Shown here: positions 23,131 through 35,900 of the stretch, one piece after another
How positions within the stretch are numbered: position 1 is the first letter of the stretch
Layout of the letters: the number at the start of each line of letters is the position of its first letter
Notes under the pieces: generated by a model
What the model saw: only the letters and a program-made list of their open reading frames with translations
The model's database searches: none
Told to the model about the DNA's origin: nothing
Program-made: the position numbers and the translations under genes
From: Macrostomum hystrix
Lineage: Eukaryota > Platyhelminthes > Macrostomidae
Direction: 5' to 3'
NCBI GenBank assembly: GCA_950097015.1
Contig: CATNEN010000011.1
Location: 3,996,501-4,060,500, forward strand
DNA: 64,000 bases

Positions 23131-23860
23131 TTTTTCTGACCAATCAAAAAGCTTCACCATAGAAATGCCACTGACCAATCAGAAAGCGTCACTGTAGATA
23201 AACTTTTAATCAATCACAAGACTACACTGTAGATAAGCCACAGACTAATTAGAATGCCTGCGGGTGCGGGTCTAGTGTCACCAAATGATTTGCCACTGCT
23301 CGCAGACCTGCAATTATTTTTTGTAATTATTTATAATGCCTCATTGTGGATAAGCTAGTGGCCAATCAGAAAACATCACTGTAGATAAGCTACTGACTAA
23401 TCGGAAAGCCTCACTGCAGGGGTAAAATTTTTATCAATCGGAAAACTGCACTCTAGATAAGCCACGACTAATTAGAGTGCCTCCTTTTGTATAAGATACT
23501 GATCAACCAGAAAGCGTCACTGTAGATAAACTACTGACTGATCCGTGGGCGTTACTGTAGATAAACTACTGACCAACCAGAAAGCGTCACTGTAGATAAA
23601 CTACTGACCAACCAGAAAGCGTCACTGTAGATAAACTACTGACCAATTAGTAGGCGTCACTGTAGATAAGCAACTGACCAATCCGTAGTTTAATCAAACT
23701 ACTAACTCTCTGATTCCTCCCACATTTCTGGTCACTGCGTGGCTGGCGGGAGCAGTTTGTTGTTGTTGTTGACTAATTAGTAGGTGTACTGAATAGGTGT
23801 ACTGAAGATAAGCTACTGACCAATCAAAAAGCTTCACGTGATAAAAATCTTGATGGCTAG
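23130..23860 (+). repeat. degenerate tandem array, ~35 bp unit, with CCAAT-like motifs, upstream of the zinc-finger gene
   Basis: Units read GACCAATCAGAAAGCGTCAC then TGTAGATAAACTACT with much divergence. The best-preserved ones are at 23500-23640. At least six units keep CCAAT. A fragment of SINE family B interrupts it at 23255-23310. It ends just before the first exon of the zinc-finger gene. Confidence 0.8.
23255..23310 (+). mobile_element. SINE family B fragment
   Basis: Reverse complement of the block at 16500-16550 (GGGTCTAGTGTCACCA on this strand), inserted in the CCAAT-like array. Confidence 0.55.
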
Positions 23861-23894
23861 TTTATAAATGCCCTGAATGTTCTTTTCCAGCGCC

Positions 23895-26769
23895 ATGGCC
23901 GAACCTCAGTCGTCGGGCCCTGGCACATCCGCAATTGACCAGCCTAAAAGTGGAATCAAAGCGAACCAGATGCTTGTAGTTCGTCAAACTGCGAATCCTG
24001 ACGGCTCGTCTCGTCCAGTTTACACCATAGTTCGCAAGCCGTCCTCCACTGCAGCTAGCCTGCCGCCTACTAGTCAACTGGCTGATAAGCCCCACAATCA
24101 GCCACAACTAGTCAGCATCGATGAATCGTCAGCATCGGATCAATCCATGACCGACTCGGCTGTCTATGGCGAATCATTCTGGATTGACGATTTCGGCTGT
24201 GACACCGTTATGGAGGTCGCGCCGGGACTTGCCAGACAGTCCAATCAGCAGGCAGCTGGCGGCGACGGTTCGTCTAGCTCCGCCACCTTGACTCACCTGG
24301 TGATCGAGAGCGGCTCTGCGTCTTCGAGTCGACTGTTGCGCTGTCGTCTGGGTCCTGAAGGCTCGTCCGGATTGGCTAGCCAGAAGCTTCGTCTGCCGGC
24401 TCTGACGGATTCATCGGCGACTCTTTCCAGCGGCGCTGTATCATCCGCCGCTCCCAAAATGCTGCAGTGCTCAAAATGCGGCAAACATTTCCGCAATCTC
24501 TACTCACTGGAGCATCACATTTGTGGGCCTAGAAGGAAACATTTGAGCAGGCAACAGGTATGTTTGGCTTGACGGGCTGTAGCAATCTGGCTTGTGATCT
24601 GCGAGCGTTTGAAATTATCCCCTCAGTTTAGTAGGTTATCCCCTTAGTTAGTAGATTATCCCCTTAGTTAGTAGATTATCCCCTCAGTTTTCGAATTATC
24701 CCTCAGTTAGTAGATTATCCCCTCAGTTAGTAGATTATCCCCTCAGTTAGTAGATTATCCCCTCAGTTTGTAGATTATCCCCTCAGTTTGTAGATTGTCC
24801 CCTCAGTTAGTACAGATTATCCCCTCAGTTTGTAGATTATCCCCTCAGTTTGTAGATTATCCCCTCAGTTTGTAGATTATCCCCTCAGTTTGTAGATTAT
24901 CCCCTCAGTTTGTAGATTATCCCCTCAGTTTGTAGATTATCCCCTCAGTTTGTAGATTATCCCCTCAGTTTGTAGATTATCCCCTCAGTTTGTAGATTAT
25001 CCCCTCAGTTTGCGAATTATCCATCAGTTTGTAGATTATCCCCTCAGTTAGTAGATTATCCCCTCAGTTAGTAGATTATCCACTCAGTTAGTAGATTATC
25101 CCCTCAGTTTGTAGATTATCCCCTCAGTTTGCGAATTATCCCCTCAGTTAGTAGATTATCCCCTCAGTTAGTAGATTATCCCCTCAGTTTGTAGATTATC
25201 CCCTCAGTTTGCGAATTATCCATCAGTTTGTAGATTATCCCCCTCAGTTAGTAGATTATCCCCTCAGTTAGTAGATTATCCCCTCAGTTTGTAGATTATC
25301 CCTCAGTTTGCGAATTATCCCCTCAGTTAGTAGATTATCCCCTTAGTTAGTAGATTATCCCCTCAGTTTTCGAATTATCCCTCAGTTAGTAGATTATCCC
25401 CTCAGTTAGTAGATTATCCCCTCAGTTAGTAGATTATCCCCTCAGTTAGTAGATTATCCCCTCAGTTTTCGAATTATCCCCTCAGTTAGTAGATTATCCC
25501 CTCAGTTTGTAGATTATCCCCTCAGTTTGCGAATTATCCCCTCAGTTAGTAGATTATCCCCTCAGTTAGTAGATTATCCCCTTAGTTAGTAGATTATCCC
25601 CTCAGTTTGTAGATTATCCCCTCAGTTTTCGAATTATCCCCTCAGTTAGTAGATTATCCCCTCAGTTAGTAGATTATCCCCTCAGTTAGTAGATTATCCC
25701 CTCAGTTTGTAGATTATCCCCTCAGTTTGCGAATTATCCCCTCAGTTTGTAGATTATCCCCTCAGTTTTCGAATTATCCCCTCAGTTAGTAGATTATCCC
25801 CTCAGTTAGTAGATTATCCCCTCAGTTAGTAGATTATCCCCTCAGTTTGTAGATTATCCCCTCAGTTTGCGAATTATCCCCTCAGTTTGTCGATTATCCA
25901 TCAGTTTGTCGGTTATCCATCAGTTTATGGATTATCCCATCAGTTTATGGATTATCCCATCATTTTATGGATTATCCTTCAGTGTGCAAATTGTCCCCTT
26001 AGTTTGCAAAATATCTCCTCAGTTTGTAGATTATCCCATCCGTTTATGGATCATCCCATCAGTTTATGGACTATCCCCTCAGTTTGCAAAATATCCCCTC
26101 AGCTTGTAGATTGTCCCCTCAGTATGCTAATTATCCCCTCACACCAAGTCACACGGTCTCGCTAAACCGCAGGTTCAGCATCAGGAAGTGAACGGAGTTC
26201 GCTATTACCTGTGTCCCGCCTGCCGCAAGCCATTCAAGTGGATCGGCAATCTCACCCGTCATTTTCACACGCACACCGGGGGCAGATTTTTTCGCTGCGA
26301 AATCTGCGCCAAATCGTTCTTCACCTCCTACCAGGTGAAGCGGCACATGAATAGCCACCTTGGTGTCCGCTACAAGTGCACTGTCTGTGCCAAACCCTTC
26401 ACCTGCAAGTACTCCTGCACTTGGCATATAAGGCAGCATCTGCTGGCCCAGCAGCAACAGCAGCCGCAGCCACAGATTCAGCAACAGCAGCAGCAGCAGA
26501 AGCAGCAACAACCTTCCCTAGTAGTTCAACAACAGTGGATTAAAAATCTTAGCAAGATTCCTAGCGTTAATTACAAAGTAGATATCGACGAGGATGATGA
26601 GGACACTGAATCAGAAGAAGAAGATAATTATAATGATGATGTCGAAGTGGAAGCGGTGCCAGCTAAACTGGTCGATAGTCGAGTTGATCGACGACCGAAT
26701 GCTAGCCCCGCGTCTTCGCCAGTTGCCACTGTCACCGTGAAGACATTTTCTGGCACATCCGCTTGTTAG
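23895..26769 (+). CDS. C2H2 zinc-finger protein, two coding exons
   Basis: Exons 23895-24557 and 26173-26769 join in phase 0 to 419 residues. I chose the ATG at 23895 because it follows a TTTTCCAG acceptor by four bases and has a good context (GCCATGG). Residues 1-195 look disordered (Ser/Ala/Gly-rich). A degenerate finger (CSKCGKHFRNLYSLEHHIC, C2HC-like) ends exon 1. Exon 2 has three good C2H2 fingers starting YLCPACRKPF, FRCEICAKSF and YKCTVCAKPF, then a Gln-rich run and an acidic stretch. It is probably a nuclear DNA-binding regulator. The linkers are not the TGEKP type, and I cannot assign an orthologue. The intron is almost entirely one tandem array. Confidence 0.88.
24615..26150 (+). 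repeat. tandem array, 20 bp unit, ~75 copies, zinc-finger gene intron
   Basis: Unit AGTAGATTATCCCCTCAGTT with TTTGTAG and TTTCGAA variants; the last 300 bases are more diverged. Each unit contains TATCCCCTCAG, which looks like a 3' splice site, and the array ends about 20 bases before the real acceptor (26172). Confidence 0.96.
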
Positions 26770-26775
26770 TGCTTG

Positions 26776-26781
26776 AATAAA
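26776..26781 (+). terminator. poly(A) signal of the zinc-finger gene
   Basis: AATAAA begins only seven bases after the TAG stop, so the 3' UTR would be about 25-35 bases. The next tandem array starts just beyond the expected cleavage point. Confidence 0.65.
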
Positions 26782-26794
26782 TGTGCAATCGTGT

Positions 26795-28725
26795 TCTGAG
26801 TGACTGAAGGTTATTCCCTGAAGTTACTGTCTGAGTGACTGAAGATTATTCCCTTAAGTTACTGTCTGAGTGACTGAAGGTTATTCCCTGAAGTTACTGT
26901 CTGAGTGACTGAAGGTTATTCCCTTAAGTTACTGTCTGAATGACTGAAGGTTATTCCCTGAAGTTACTGTCTGAGGGACTGAAGGTTATTCTCTGAAGTA
27001 ACTGTCTGAGGGACTGAAGGTTATTCTCTGAAGTAACTGTCTGAGGGACTGAAGGTTATTATCTGAAGTAACTGTCTGAGGGACTGAAGGTTATTATCTG
27101 AAGTAACTGTCTGAGGGACTGAAGGTTATTCTCTGAAGTAACTGTCTGAGGGACTGAAGGTTATTATCTGAAGTAACTGTCTGAGGGACTGAATGTTATT
27201 CGCTGAAGTTACTGTCTGAGGGACTGAAGGTTATTCTCTGAAGCAACTGTCTGAGGGACTGAAGGTTATTCTCTGAAGTGACTGTCTGAGGGACTGAAGG
27301 TTAGTCTCTGAAGTTACTGTCTGAGGGACTGAAGGTTATTATCTGAAGTAACTGTCTGAGGGACTGAAGGTTATTCTCTGAAGTGACTGTCTGAGGGACT
27401 GAAGGTTATTCTCTGAAGTGACTGTCTGAGGGACTGAAGGTTATTCTCTGAAGTAACTGTCTGAGGGACTGAAGGTTATTCTCTGAAGTAACTGTCTGAG
27501 TGACTGAAGGTTATTCTCTGAAGTAACTGTCTGAGGGACTGAAGGTTATTCTCTGAAGTGACTGTCTGAGGGACTGAAGGTTATTCTCTGAAGTGACTGT
27601 CTGAGGGACTGAAGGTTATTCTCTGAAGCAACTGTCTGAGGGACTGAAGGTTATTCTCTGAAGCAACTGTCTGAGGGACTGAAGGTTATTCTCTGAAGTT
27701 ACTGTCTGAGGGACTGAAGGTTATTCGCTGAAGTGACTGTCTGAGGGACTGAAGGTTATTCTCTGAAGTTACTGTCTGAGGGACTGAAGGTTATTCTCTG
27801 AAGTGACTGTCTGAGGGACTGAAGGTTATTCTCTGAAGTGACTGTCTGAGGGACTGAAGGTTATTCTCTGAAGTGACTGTCTGAGGGACTGAAGGTTACT
27901 CTCTGAAGTAACTGTCTGAGGGACTGAAGGTTATTCTCTGAAGTGACTGTCTGAGGGACTGAAGGTTACTCTCTGAAGTAACTGTCTGAGGGACTGAAGG
28001 TTATTCTCTGAAGTAACTGTCTGAGGGACTGAAGGTTATTCTCTGAAGTAACTGTCTGAGGGACTGAAGGTTATTCTCTGAAGTTACTGTCTGAGGGACT
28101 GAAGGTTAGTCTCTGAAGTTACTGTCTGAGTGACTGAAGGTTAGTCTCTGAAGTTACTGTCTGAGGGACTGAATGTTATTCGCTGAAGTTACTGTCTGAG
28201 GGACTGAAGGTTATTCTCTGAAGCAACTGTCGGAGGGACTGAAGGTTATTCTCTGAAGTGACTGTCTGAGTGACTGAAGGTTATTCTCTGATGTTTCTGT
28301 CTGAGGGACTGAAGGTTATTCTCTGAAGTGACTGTCTGAGGGACTGAAGGTTATTCTCTGAAGTGACTGTCTGAGGGACTGAAGGTTATTCTCTGAAGCA
28401 ACTGTCTGAGGGACTGAAGGTTATTCTCTGAAGTTACTGTCTGAGGGACTGAAGGTTATTCGCTGAAGTGACTGTCTGAGGGACTGAAGGTTATTCTCTG
28501 AAGTTACTGTCTGAGGGACTGAAGGTTATTCTCTGAAGTGACTGTCTGAGGGACTGAAGGTTATTCTCTGAAGTGACTGTCTGAGGGACTGAAGGTTATT
28601 CTCTGAAGTGACTGTCTGAGGGACTGAAGGTTACTCTCTGAAGTAACTGTCTGAGGGACTGAAGGTTATTCTCTGAAGTAACTGTCTGAGGGACTGAAGG
28701 TTATTCTCTGAAGTAACTGTCTGAT
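26795..28725 (+). repeat. tandem array, 35 bp unit, ~55 copies, intergenic
   Basis: Unit contains CTGAGGGACTGAAGGTTATT followed by CTCTGAAGTGACTGT. A block of several units around 27180-27780 recurs around 28140-28530 in the same variant order, which suggests a secondary duplication of many units at once. Confidence 0.95.
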
Positions 28726-29285
28726 ATTTAGAAAGTACTGTTAAGTTTTTCTAATAAGACCAGCAAGGTAACAAGTAAAGAATTTACTTGTCGTTGAGTT
28801 TCGTGACTTGTTTAGTTCTATTGTTTCTAAAGCTTATTATCTTTTATATAGTCAGTCCCAAAATATTGTTATTGACTTCATAATTTTGGGATATGTTTTA
28901 TAATAAAACAAATAAAACAGCTTAATTCCGTAAATTTCCAAATATATTTCCTGGCATTTGACTTGTTAGCTTCTTGTCAATGTTTTGTTAAATTTTTATA
29001 AAGTGAATATTGTCTGTGAATATGTTAGAGCATGTATCATGTTGTAAAAGATGTACATATGTAATTTTTTATCAAGTTCTCACACCTGCTCAGTTAAATT
29101 AATAAAATGGCTCTAACACCATCGCTGTTGGTGTGACGGTTAGTTCTTTTTAAAATCTATAATTCTTTTTTTGCGTTTACTTGTCTAACCACTATAAGTA
29201 GAGCTACAAGTTTTTATGTTCTTTTTCGAGCAGCAAACATCCTCTTTTATCTTTCAGAGACCTATAGATTTTCTAATCTATCTTT
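28726..29285. other. intergenic, no gene seen
   Basis: AT-rich spacer between two arrays with no supported feature. Confidence 0.35.
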
Positions 29286-29289
29286 CTGT

Positions 29290-30045
29290 CTCGTTGATCC
29301 CCATTCTCACCTACTCTTTGATCCCCATTCTAACCAACTCCTTGATCCCCATTCTCACCTACTCTTTGATCCCCATTCTAACCAACTCCTTGATCCGGAT
29401 TCTCACCTACTCTTTGATCCCCATTCTCACCTATTCTTTGATCCCTATTCTCACCTATTCTTTGATCCCCATTCTCACCTACTATTTGATCCCCATTCTA
29501 ACCAACTCCTTGATCCCCATTCTCACCTTCTCTTTGATCCCCCCATTCTCACCTACTATTTGATCCCCATTCTAACCAACTCCTTGATCCCCATTCTCAC
29601 CTTCTCTTTGATCCCCCCATTCTCACCTACTATTTGATCCCCATTCTAACCAACTCCTTGATCCCCATTCTCACCTACTCTTTGATCCCCATTCTAACCA
29701 ACTCCTTGATCCCTATTCTCACCTTCTCTTTGATCCCCATTCTAACCAACTCCTTGATCCCCATTCTCACCTATTCTTTGATCCCCATTCTCACCTACTC
29801 TTTGATCCCCATTCTCACCAACTCCTTGATCCCCATTCTCACCTACTCTTTGATCCCCATTCTAACCAACTCCTTGATCCCCATTCTCACCTACTCTTTG
29901 ATCCCCATTCTAACCAACTCCTTGATCCCCATTCTAACCAACTCCTTGATCCCCATTCTAACCAACTCCTTGATCCCCATTCTAACCAACTCCTTGATCC
30001 GGATTCTCACCTACTCTTTGATCCCCATTCTCACCTACTTTTACC
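29290..30045 (+). repeat. tandem array, 24 bp unit, ~31 copies
   Basis: Units TTGATCCCCATTCTCACCTA and TTGATCCCCATTCTAACCAA alternate as two subtypes. The Leu/Ile/Pro-rich open frames across it are artefacts. An acceptor-like site (TTCTAACAG) follows at 30086. Confidence 0.95.
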
Positions 30046-30086
30046 TTTTCATACTCATAAAAATAGGTAATTTAAATTTCTAACAG

Positions 30087-30499
30087 ATGTTGTTTAAAAT
30101 TTTCACCTTTAAGTTCGGCGCTATCAAAGAAGTCGTAATTAAATTGCAGCCGAAGTCTTGGTGTTTTCGGCTCGCGCAGTTAATCAAATCAATCAATTTT
30201 GTTAAAATATTATAAATAGAAATATTTTTGTAATAAAGAACAGTAATAACTGGCCTGATACTGGCTGTGAAGGCCGGCAAAATCAAAGGCGTCGTGGTGT
30301 TTTGCCAACAGTCGTGTCAGCCGCAGCCAGTCTGACGGTCGGGTTGTTCAAGCGAAGATGATGCCGAAAACTAATGATAACATCGAAGACCAGTTGGAAG
30401 ATTGAGGACGATGCCAAGCAGCAACAGCAGAATGAGCTTCGCAATCGCGTCATCTTTAGAAAACGTTGCATAATGCGTGAACCGGCTAAGGGCTTTTAG
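30087..30499 (+). pseudogene. decayed RRM-like (RNA-recognition motif) gene fragment
   Basis: Three coding-looking pieces lie in different frames. Piece 1 is FKFGAIKEVVIK from 30087, after an acceptor-like TAACAG; it looks like the alpha1-beta2 part of an RRM. Piece 2 is GKIKGVVVF near 30275, resembling the RNP1 octamer. Piece 3 is IEDDAKQ...NELRNRVIF...CIMREPAKGF, ending at TAG 30497, resembling alpha2-beta4. Together they recall a small SLIRP-like RRM protein. The frames do not join through convincing splice sites and stops intervene, so I call it a remnant. A functional gene with tiny introns is the alternative. Confidence 0.3.
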
Positions 30500-30759
30500 T
30501 ACGCCCGATAAGATTTTTAGATGTCTTGCCCCACTGCAGGCTTTTGATTCAAATAAAAATTGGAAATAGGAAATTGTGAATTGGAAATAGGTAATTATGG
30601 GAAAAATAGGATCAGATAGAAAGGGTTAATAAGATAGGCAAAATTAGGATCAGTGAGAAGGATCGGAGGGTGAGGGATCAGCGAGAGAGGATTAAGGGAA
30701 GGAATAGGGATCAGCGAGAGATGATTAAGGGAAGCAATAGGAATCAGTGAGAGAGGATT

Positions 30760-31462
30760 AAGGATTCGGAAGTAAATAGCTGAGATGTGGAAGTAGATAG
30801 CTGAGTTGTGGAAGTAGATAGCTAAGGCGTTAAAGTAGATAGCTGAGATGTGGAAGTAGATAGCTGAGTTGTGGAAGTAGATAGCTAAGGCGTTAAAGTA
30901 GATAGCTGAGATGTGGAAGTAGATAGCTGAGTTGTGGAAGTAGATAGCTAAGGCGTTAAAGTAGATAGCTGAGTTGTGGAAGTAGATAGCTGAGATGTGG
31001 AAGTAGATTGCTGAGATTCGGAAGTAGATAGCTGAGATATGGAAGTAGATAGCTGAGATTCGGAAGTAGATTGCTGAGTTGTGGAAGTAGATTACTGAGG
31101 TGTGGAAGTAGATTGCTGAGATTCGGAAGTAGATTGCTGAGGTGTGGAAGTAGATAGCTGAGATGTGGAAGTAGATAGCTGAGATTCGGAAGTAGATTGC
31201 TGAGATGTGGAAGTAGATTACTGAGGTGTGGAAGTAGATTGCTGAGATTCGGAAGTAGATTGCTGAGGTGTGGAAGTAGATAGCTGAGATGTGGAAGTAG
31301 ATAGCTGAGGTTCGGAAATAGATTGCTGAGGTGTGGAAGTAGATAGCTGAGGTGTGGAAGTAGATTGCTGAGGTGTGGAAGTAGATTGCTGAGGTGTGGA
31401 AGTAGATAGCTGAGATTCGGAAGTAGATTGCTGAGATTCGGAAGTCGATTACTGAGGTGTGG
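30760..31462 (+). repeat. tandem array, 21 bp unit, ~33 copies
   Basis: Unit GAAGTAGATAGCTGAGATGT plus one base, with GATTGC and ATTCG variants. It is preceded at 30650-30760 by a shorter array of GATCAGCGAGAGAGGATTAAGG-like units. The minus-strand Leu/Pro/His open frame is an artefact. Confidence 0.94.
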
Positions 31463-32938
31463 TAGCAACTCGAACTAAATGCAAATCATATACACTTATT
31501 ACTACCCATGTTCAGTCCATGGACTGGGGTAGTGGGGTGCCACACTCACTCAAATTTCTAGCCATCCGATGCTAAGATGTTAGTGTTTTTGTATACAATA
31601 TTGTGAATTTGTCTGGTGTCATTGCAGTGTCTTTCTGTCTGCCTGTTTGTTTGTTCATGTGTTTTTCACGCCCGGGTATTTTCCACATTCCTCGTTTAAT
31701 TCTAATAGTACAATTTTTCTAACTTTGATTAGATTTCTGGCAGTTTTTTCAAGTACTTGCTTGATAGGGTAATATCGTAGTGACTCATTTGGCTTGTCTG
31801 CCTGTCTGTGATTGATTAGCGCTATCTGTTTTTAAACAGCGAAACTTGTACTTTTGTCACCTTTTCAATGCAAAATAAGGTTATCATTATCTTAAACAAA
31901 ATCTGGCTGGTAGTAACTGGTAATTTGTTTTTCTCTTAAAGACCTAAAGTGTTCTGCCACCCTGCTTGTTTTGGTTTGAAATCAATTTAGCGTGTGTCTG
32001 CATTTCGAAAAATGTCGCATTGTGTACTTGTTATTTTTTCGTGATTTTTTCTTTTTATGTTGAATACTTTTTGTAGTATAGGCATCTAATTTAACGTAGA
32101 GCCAGTATGTGTATTAGTATACTATTTAGAGAACGAGTATACAATAATTAGTTAGCACGAGCACATCTCGTGCACATTCACTTGTGCTTCCCTTCTGTGT
32201 TCCACTTCGACGCACGCATTGGTTGTGTGTTCCAGTGATCTGACCGAACCATGTGCGTTGCGCGTGCTTTTCATTTTCAGCGTGGGGGAGGTCAACCCAT
32301 GCGACGCTTGTCATGTTGCGTTGTACACGAAGGTCCAGTAGGCAGTGAGCGTGTACTGATCACGCATTGTGTTGCTGCTCTATTAAATCATGCAAGAAAA
32401 GTGATGGTGTGAATGTGAATAGGGGTTTGTGTTCTCGCTCTGTGACGAAATCAAACATGAAGAAATGACTGCCTTAACCATGGACAAAGGCGGAATGAAT
32501 TCCCGCGCCGCGTCACGTCCTTCGCGCGTGTTTATATTTTTGCGGCTTCTATTTTCTAGGTCATTCTGAAAATTCTAATAGACTGAGGGGGAATTCCCAA
32601 TGTATGCGTGTTTCTAAATTTAGAACACGCCACGCGCTCTCGCGAGTGATATTTCTCAGTTAACAGCCTTGGGCCAACCAACCCCCTCCGCTGACACTTC
32701 CTCGCTGACTCCCAGACCCAGACTAGCCACCCTTCTTCGGACCGAGGCCTGTGAAGCTTATCGGAGGGGTGGTCGTTGCGTGGACTGATTTGCCCTCATC
32801 TATTTTGATATAAATATCGATTGTAGACTCCTGTTTTATTTATGACCTGTCTGTCTATTGTGCGAAAACGTCTTTTGTCGTGTGGCTTTCAAATAGCCTG
32901 CAGTCTAGACAACGCAAGGTATTTTCTATTCCTAAGAC
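31463..32938. other. intergenic or 5' intron of the DGAT1-like gene; SINE-A scrap at 31513
   Basis: Contains an isolated CAGTCCATGGACTG (31513-31526) followed by GGGG...GCCACACTCAC, a remnant of SINE family A. A GC-richer segment at 32640-32770 may belong to a 5' UTR exon. The region ends at an acceptor (TATTCCTAAG, 32936) two bases before the next start codon. Confidence 0.4.
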
Positions 32939-35900
32939 ATGCATCTTCTTGCTTTGGCACCTCTAATTCATGGAGCTAGACCGTCTCTGCCACCGGACTG
33001 TGAACTGCTACATTCTGCTGCCTCTGTAGCCGCTTCTTTGGCTGCCAATGAAGTCGATAAAATTGCACAGCAACCATCGCTAACTGTAAGACAGAAGCGT
33101 CGCCACAGACGCTCGAATTCTTTCGACCCGGCCAGCCTAAGTCGTTCCATCTCGAACCTCGACATTCACACCGAAGCTGTCATTACGAGTTCTGAAAAAC
33201 TGACAACTAAAAAATTTACCATAGTTAATACTTTATTAGAAAATTTTGTTCGCCAAATTCACGACTGGCTTCAATGCGACTGGGAACAGCAAAGCCTGCC
33301 CGATGGGTTTGTGTGCGAAGCTTATTCTCTGTTTGCTTTATTTTGTTTTGTTGCTTTTTTCTCTGTTAGCCCAGCCCATCGACTAAACCTACACAGCCTC
33401 CGGTTGTATCGGTCCAACCGGATTAGGGTCTGTCTTATATTATTTTGTTTAAATAATGAGTCTTGATTTGTAACTGTTTTGGCCCTCGTCATACAACAAT
33501 GACTCATAGTTAAAAAATAGCATCACTTCACTACTACGATTGTCCAGTCTATAAATAGCATGAATAATGAGTCACTGCTTCAGTCTAAAAATAGAATCAA
33601 CTCCTCTGCACATTGCAGGCATCAACAACCAGATCAAGTGCACACACCGACGGACAGCTTTTTGAGCTGTCCAACTCTTCGACTAGACGCGGCCAATCAG
33701 AGACGCGGTCGTGCGCGGAGCGCTTTTCGAGGCCTACTCAGTCCGTTGTTAATCCTTCTATGTCTGGGCATTGGGCGTTGCCTATTGGAATCGCGCCTAA
33801 GACACGGCCCTCTGACTGGGAATCCGCTCAGCTGTCTAGCCACTGGAGGCGGTCCTCTATGCCTTGCCAGTCTGGCAGTCCTAGCCTTTGTCGCGTTGAA
33901 TATGGCAGTTCTATTGGCCAATTGCGGTGGACATCGTCGGCTCGGTGTCGTTAGCGCCGCCTGCCTGCTTCTCGTGTCTCCGGCCTGTGTTGTGCTGTGG
34001 AGCAGGCCATCGCCTGGTAAGCAGTGCATCCCCTGCTTGCTGGTAACAGCGGCATGATAATAATATCTAACATTCTACAACACCTTGGAAACTTTTCTTC
34101 CTGCTAATTCTAAAGCTGACCCTCCCTAATGCTTCAGTAGGGTCATTGCTACCCTCCCTGAAGCATCAGTTGTCTGTAGCTACCCTCCCTGAAGCATCAG
34201 TTGTCTGTAGTTGTCTGTTGTCTGTAGCTCAGTTGGCTGTAGCTACCCTCCCTGAAGCTTCAGTAGGTCATAGCTACCCTCCCTGAAGCTTCAATTGGTC
34301 ATAGCTACCCTCCCTGAAGCTTCAGTAGGTCATAGCTACCCTCCCTGAAGCTTCAGTAGGTCATAGCTACCCTTCCTGAAGCTTCAGTAGGTCATTGCTA
34401 CCCTTCCTGAATCATCAGTTGTCTGTAGCAACCCTCCCTGAGGCTTCAGTTGTCTGTAGCTGCCCTCCCTGAAGCTTCAGTAGGTCAAAGCTACCATTCC
34501 TGAAGCTTCAGTAGGTCAAAGCTACCATTCCTGAAGCTTCAGTAGGTCATAGCTACCATTCCTGAAGCTTCAGTAGGTCATAGCTACCATTCCTGAAGCT
34601 TCAGTAGGTCATAGCTACCATTCCTGAAGCTTCAGTAGGTCATAGCTACCATTCCTGAAGCTTCAGTAGGTCATAGCTACCATTCCTGAAGCTTCAGTAG
34701 GTCATAGCTACCATTCCTGAAGCTTCAGTAGGTCATAGCTACCATTCCTGAAGCTTCAGTAGGTCATAGCTACCATTCCTGAAGCTTCAGTAGGCTGTAC
34801 TGTCATCTTCAAACCCTCAATTCCCGCAGTGCTCAGCTTTGCTGCCATGTCAGCCAGTGTGTGGCTATTCCTCAAGCTGGCCACATTTCATCTAGTGGCC
34901 TTCAAAACAGTCACATCAGGCCGGCAGAGCGAAGCCGGGCCTGTAACAACGAGACGCCTGTGTTATTTCGTCTTGTCCTCTCGTTTGGCAACATCCGAGA
35001 CTGGCGCTTTCAGAGCAGATTGGAACACTCTAAGCTATAGTCTGCAACTAACTGGCCTATTGGCAGCATCTGTCTCCCTGTCTCAGCAATGGCTTCTGCC
35101 TTCGCTGGAAGCTGCTGCCGCTTCAGCTGGCGACACTGCGGCCTCGAATGATGAGCAGTCGGCGACCACTCCGCACTTCTGGCTGTTGGTGACGTTGGAA
35201 CGCCAGCTTCGGTTGTCTGCGCCCGTCATCGCCGTCTGTCTTCTAGTCGGCTTAGCTGGAAATCGATTTTTTAAACTCATCGATCACTGCTGTCAGACTA
35301 AAGATCTGGTGAGAATTTTATTATTATATAAATTTTGACTTTGCTTGTACCATTTTGTACTTTATAATAGTGTTTTATTGTGAACCTTCAAGGCCTCTCA
35401 AAATGATCCATTAGGGCCACTCTAAATTATCCTTCAAGCCTTTTTAAAATTATCCTTCAAGCCTTCTTAAAATTATCCTTCAGGACCTCATAAAATTATC
35501 CTTCAGGGCCTCTCTAAATTTTTCTTCAGGGCCTCTCAAAATGATCGTTAATGGCCTTTTTTGATAACCTTTCAGGCCCTTGTAAGAATGATCGTTCAGG
35601 TCATAATTTATATGCGAAGCTGCAGGATCTTCTTTATAGTATATTTCAGGTCCTTCATTGGCAGTAGCTATAGAGACAAACTAAATTAACAAAGCAACAC
35701 CCGCCTACCCAATGCAGAAATCGTCAACAATCAGTGCTCAGCAAACAGATGAGCAGTGGTGGAACGCCTCGAGCCTGTCCGATCTATTTCATCAATCCAG
35801 CCTAGCCTTGTCAGCATCGTCACCAATTAGACAACTGAAACTGCCGGGCCTGGCTTGGGCCCTCCTAACCCAGCTAGTGGTGTCTGTGTCTCTGCGTTCA

